DNA from: an uncultured Lachnospiraceae bacterium
GTDB taxonomy: Bacteria; Bacillota; Clostridia; Lachnospirales; Lachnospiraceae
Assembly (NCBI GenBank): GCA_947164605.1
Contig: CAMUXE010000011.1
Coordinates: 1 to 64,000 of the forward strand
DNA length: 64,000 nucleotides
Direction of reading: 5' to 3'
A program made the translations under genes and the position numbers. Each line of letters begins with the position of its first letter. Positions within the stretch are counted from its first letter, which is position 1. The notes beneath the pieces are model-generated. The model had not been told where the DNA came from. It made no database searches and saw nothing but the letters and a program-made list of their open reading frames with translations. Positions 61,612 through 64,000 of this stretch are shown one piece after another.

Positions 61612-61671
61612 TGAACTAATTTAAGAACTAATTTAAGAACTATGATTAGAACTATTTTTAGAACTGATAAT
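61612..61671. repeat. 12-bp tandem repeat, five copies
   Basis: Units begin at 61612, 61624, 61636, 61648 and 61660, each opening (A/T)GAACT and then varying (AATTTA, AATTTA, ATGATT, ATTTTT, GATAAT). The array lies in the 344-base gap between pgsA and the recA promoter; the rest of that gap is AT-rich with no gene seen. Confidence 0.85.
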
Positions 61672-61703
61672 AAATCTAACTATATTTGATAATATATCGA
61701 AGT

Positions 61704-62252
61704 TTAAGAGTCAGCTCCCTCAAGGAAAACCTTATAATTCTTAGCTATATAATCAATAAGAGAAATTATTGTCAGAGCCAGGGCTACATAGATTAAAATC
61801 AAATTAAGAATTTGGGCCCAATCATATGGAAGTCCTATAATAAGCATAATTATCATAATCATCTGAAAGGTTGTCTTAAACTTGCCCCAATAGCTGGCAG
61901 CAATCACAACGCCCCTGTCAGAGGCAATAAGTCTAAATCCGCTAATTATAAACTCTCTAGCTATAATTATTATAACAATCCAGCCGGCCAATCTGCCCAA
62001 ATCTGTCAAGGCAATCAAGGCTGAACACACCAAAAGCTTGTCAGCAAGTGGGTCCATAAATCTACCGAAATTAGTGACCATATTGTACTTTCTTGCTATC
62101 TTTCCATCTAAGAGATCTGTCAGGCTGGCAATTATAAATATAGCCACTGCAATATAATCTCCATTTTTTCCAAAGATGCCACTATAGAGGAAAAAGAGGA
62201 AAAATGGAATCATAATAGTTCTCAAGATGGTAAGTTTATTAGGTAAATTCAT
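61704..62252 (-). CDS. pgsA: CDP-diacylglycerol-glycerol-3-phosphate 3-phosphatidyltransferase
   Basis: A 182-residue membrane enzyme making phosphatidylglycerol phosphate. The CDP-alcohol phosphotransferase signature is complete: DLLDGKIARKYN followed by GRFMDPLADK, containing all the metal-binding aspartates. About four to five membrane segments are seen. The ATG at 62250-62252 is chosen because GGGAG lies eight bases ahead; the open frame reaches a GTG at 62261. The start shares one base with the rimO stop (TAATG), so rimO and pgsA are coupled. Confidence 0.95.
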   Translation of the reverse strand: MNLPNKLTILRTIMIPFFLFFLYSGIFGKNGDYIAVAIFIIASLTDLLDGKIARKYNMVTNFGRFMDPLADKLLVCSALIALTDLGRLAGWIVIIIIAREFIISGFRLIASDRGVVIAASYWGKFKTTFQMIMIIMLIIGLPYDWAQILNLILIYVALALTIISLIDYIAKNYKVFLEGADS

Positions 62253-63577
62253 TACAAGCACTCCCTTCCAACTAGATCATAATCTGTGGCCCCCTCTATG
62301 GTCACCTTAATCAAATCACCAGACATGTGATTTGCCTCAGTACTTACAAAAACTAAACCATCAACATCAGGAGCATCCTTATATGTACGTCCCACATATG
62401 TATCTTCATCCTCCAACTTGCCTTCAATCAAAACATCAAGAGTTTTAGACACCATATGTGCCGAGTTAGCAAGAGAAATCTGCTGCTGAAGCTGCATTAT
62501 CTCATCTCTTCTTCTCTGCTTTACTTCTTCATCCACCTGACCCTCAAATTTTGCAGCTGGAGTTCCATCTTCTCTCGAATATGTGAATACTCCCAATCTG
62601 TCAAATTCAACTTTTTTGACAAAATCAAGAGTTTCCTTATGATCCTCTTCAGTCTCACCTGGGAAGCCTGAAATCAGGCTAGTTCTTAGTGCTATATCAG
62701 GAATCTTGCTCTTGATCATATCTATCTTTTCAAGCAAATCCGCCTTGCTAGTTCTTCTGCCCATCATCTTTAGGACGTGGTCGCTGGCAGACTGTATAGG
62801 CATATCTATATAGTTAAGGACCTTATCTTCTGACTTGATAGCCTCTATAAGTTCCTCATCAATTTCTTCTGGATAACAGTAAAGAAGTCTTATCCACTCA
62901 ATTCCATCAATCTGGGCCAATTCATGTAAAAGTTCAGGTAGGGCCTTGTGTCCATATATATCTACTCCATAAAGAGTAGTCTCCTGTGCAACCAGTATAA
63001 GCTCCTTTGTTCCTGCATTTGCCAGCTTTTTAGCCTCCTCTATAAGGTGTTCCTTAGAAAAACTTCTAAAGCTTCCTCTAACATAAGGAATTATGCAATA
63101 AGTACAGCGCTTATCACAGCCCTCAGCTATTTTTAAATACTCGTAATAACCAGCAGTTGTGATAACTCTGTCATCATCAGCTTCTACCACTCTGTCGACA
63201 TCATCGATAACGCTCTGGCCTCTTCCCCTGAATACAGAATCTATAACCTCTGCAACCTTATCAATTGATGTTGTGCCAAGATAAGCATCTACCTCAGGCA
63301 TTTCCTTCAAAATTTCATCCTTGTATCTGTGAGCAAGACAACCAGCTACAATCAAAGCCTTACAAGCTCCATCTTTCTTGTGCTCAGCCATGCTAAGAAT
63401 TGTATCTACACTCTCCTGTTTTGCCTCATCTATAAAACAACAAGTGTTGACTACAATGACGTCAGCCTCAAATTCATTATCAGTAAAGCCATATCCATGC
63501 TTTCTCAAAATACCAAGCATGGACTCTGTATCTACTAAATTCTTGTCACAGCCAAGTGACACAAACATTACCTTCAT
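62252..63577 (-). CDS. rimO: ribosomal protein S12 methylthiotransferase
   Basis: A 441-residue radical-SAM enzyme that adds a methylthio group to an aspartate of ribosomal protein S12. The N-terminal UPF0004 domain (VMFVSLGCDKNLVDTE) holds cysteines of the auxiliary cluster; the radical-SAM triad is in EGCDKRCTYCIIP; a C-terminal TRAM domain follows. The frame is open to 63664, but the ATG at 63575-63577 has a GGAG ribosome site five bases away and the usual family start. It is cotranscribed with pgsA. Confidence 0.95.
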   Translation of the reverse strand: MKVMFVSLGCDKNLVDTESMLGILRKHGYGFTDNEFEADVIVVNTCCFIDEAKQESVDTILSMAEHKKDGACKALIVAGCLAHRYKDEILKEMPEVDAYLGTTSIDKVAEVIDSVFRGRGQSVIDDVDRVVEADDDRVITTAGYYEYLKIAEGCDKRCTYCIIPYVRGSFRSFSKEHLIEEAKKLANAGTKELILVAQETTLYGVDIYGHKALPELLHELAQIDGIEWIRLLYCYPEEIDEELIEAIKSEDKVLNYIDMPIQSASDHVLKMMGRRTSKADLLEKIDMIKSKIPDIALRTSLISGFPGETEEDHKETLDFVKKVEFDRLGVFTYSREDGTPAAKFEGQVDEEVKQRRRDEIMQLQQQISLANSAHMVSKTLDVLIEGKLEDEDTYVGRTYKDAPDVDGLVFVSTEANHMSGDLIKVTIEGATDYDLVGRECL

Positions 63578-63709
63578 ATATTCTCCAATCCTTATATCAA
63601 CAGTCTTATTTGCATAAATTAATCGTGCCGCTCCAAAAGGAAGGGCACGATATCTACTATACATTATATTTGATATAATGTGAATATTTAAAAGATTAAA
63701 ATTAGCTAA

Positions 63710-64000
63710 TTAAAAACCTGCCAGCAAGCGATTCATAGTGATAACATCATCGATATCAACCACTACATCCTTGTTCAAGTCAGCTGCATCTTTATTAAAG
63801 TCGTCTAATTCTTCACCCATCACATATTTTTTAGTAGCCACAAGATCAGCCACAGTCAGGTAGCTGTCTCCATCAACATCTCCAAGATCCGGGCCATCAT
63901 CATATGGTCTGTACTCAAGGCTTACATCTACACTATTATCATTGATGCCAGGGCAAGAATATTCGCTTGAATACTGCCAATAATCATATCTAGAATCATA
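63710..64000 (-). CDS. C-terminal dockerin of a protein running off the window
   Basis: The last 96 codons and stop of a minus-strand gene whose start is outside the window. Residues before the stop form a type I dockerin with two calcium loops, DVDGDSYLTVADLVATKK and DLNKDVVVDIDDVITMN, ending LLAGF. Before it comes a linker region (about 36 residues visible, with W, Y and S). The enzyme part is not visible, so catalytic class is unknown. It is the second dockerin in the window. Confidence 0.85.
   Translation of the reverse strand, partial: YDSRYDYWQYSSEYSCPGINDNSVDVSLEYRPYDDGPDLGDVDGDSYLTVADLVATKKYVMGEELDDFNKDAADLNKDVVVDIDDVITMNRLLAGF

Noticed and set aside
61612-61671. CRISPR or plasmid-type iteron origin.
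   Set aside because: Units of 12 bases lie without spacers and no replication initiator gene is near; kept only as a repeat.

Overview
The window reads as a stretch of a low-GC, anaerobic Firmicutes chromosome, most likely a Lachnospiraceae fibre or pectin degrader (Lachnospira/Butyrivibrio-like). This rests on an oxygen-sensitive class III ribonucleotide reductase, KduI for pectin-derived uronates, two type I dockerin proteins, a single-chain PurL of about 1250 residues, and many clostridial housekeeping genes. No 16S, tRNA, phage integrase, transposase or CRISPR array was seen, so genus is inference. About forty genes lie on the minus strand and only five on the plus strand (PAP2, argG, rqcH, a polysaccharide deacetylase, aroF-type DAHP synthase), as expected for one replichore.

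Layout. 0.1-5.5 kb: SseB-like protein, carB, carA. 5.6-8.7 kb: BNR-repeat membrane protein with a degenerate ABC ATPase and permease. 8.9-9.6 kb: PAP2 phosphatase. 9.7-13.7 kb: YwlG family, nrdD and CorA, with a recognisable NrdR-type promoter. 13.8-16.2 kb: LytTR and HTH regulators, small membrane protein, HD hydrolase. 16.2-17.5 kb: O-acetylhomoserine sulfhydrylase. 17.8-20.2 kb: membrane GGDEF-GGDEF-EAL protein. 20.2-21.4 kb: secreted dockerin-transglutaminase protein. 21.8-29.3 kb: rlmI, a solute-binding lipoprotein, argD, argB, argJ and divergent argG, with arginine-box-like operators between. 29.5-36.6 kb: rqcH, a membrane protein, tyrS, VanZ-like, pyk, rhomboid-like protein. 36.7-40.5 kb: purL. 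40.5-45.9 kb: a tight four-gene operon (nuclease-like protein, nuclease-helicase, 26-residue repeat protein, FapA/DUF342). 46-48.3 kb: two overlapping HD-GYP genes, one degenerate. 48.5-54.3 kb: polysaccharide deacetylase, kduI, pyrimidine-nucleoside phosphorylase, deoB, DAHP synthase. 54.4-57.4 kb: Nudix, proC, aminotransferase. 57.7 kb: leucine-rich-repeat gene remnant. 58-63.6 kb: rny, recX, recA with two LexA boxes, pgsA, rimO. The window ends inside a second dockerin gene.

How the genes connect. Arginine and pyrimidine supply meet at carbamoyl phosphate (carAB, argJBD, argG). The nucleotide side adds purL, nrdD, nucleoside phosphorylase and phosphopentomutase. Cyclic-di-GMP turnover is represented by a membrane GGDEF-EAL protein and an HD-GYP pair. 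recA-recX and the helicase operon cover DNA repair. No textbook mobile or defence island is present. The least explained parts are the four-gene nuclease/helicase/repeat/FapA operon, the active-plus-degenerate HD-GYP pair, and several regulatory arrangements: an attenuator-like hairpin before carAB, paired NrdR-like boxes, a hairpin that buries a ribosome binding site, and arginine boxes.
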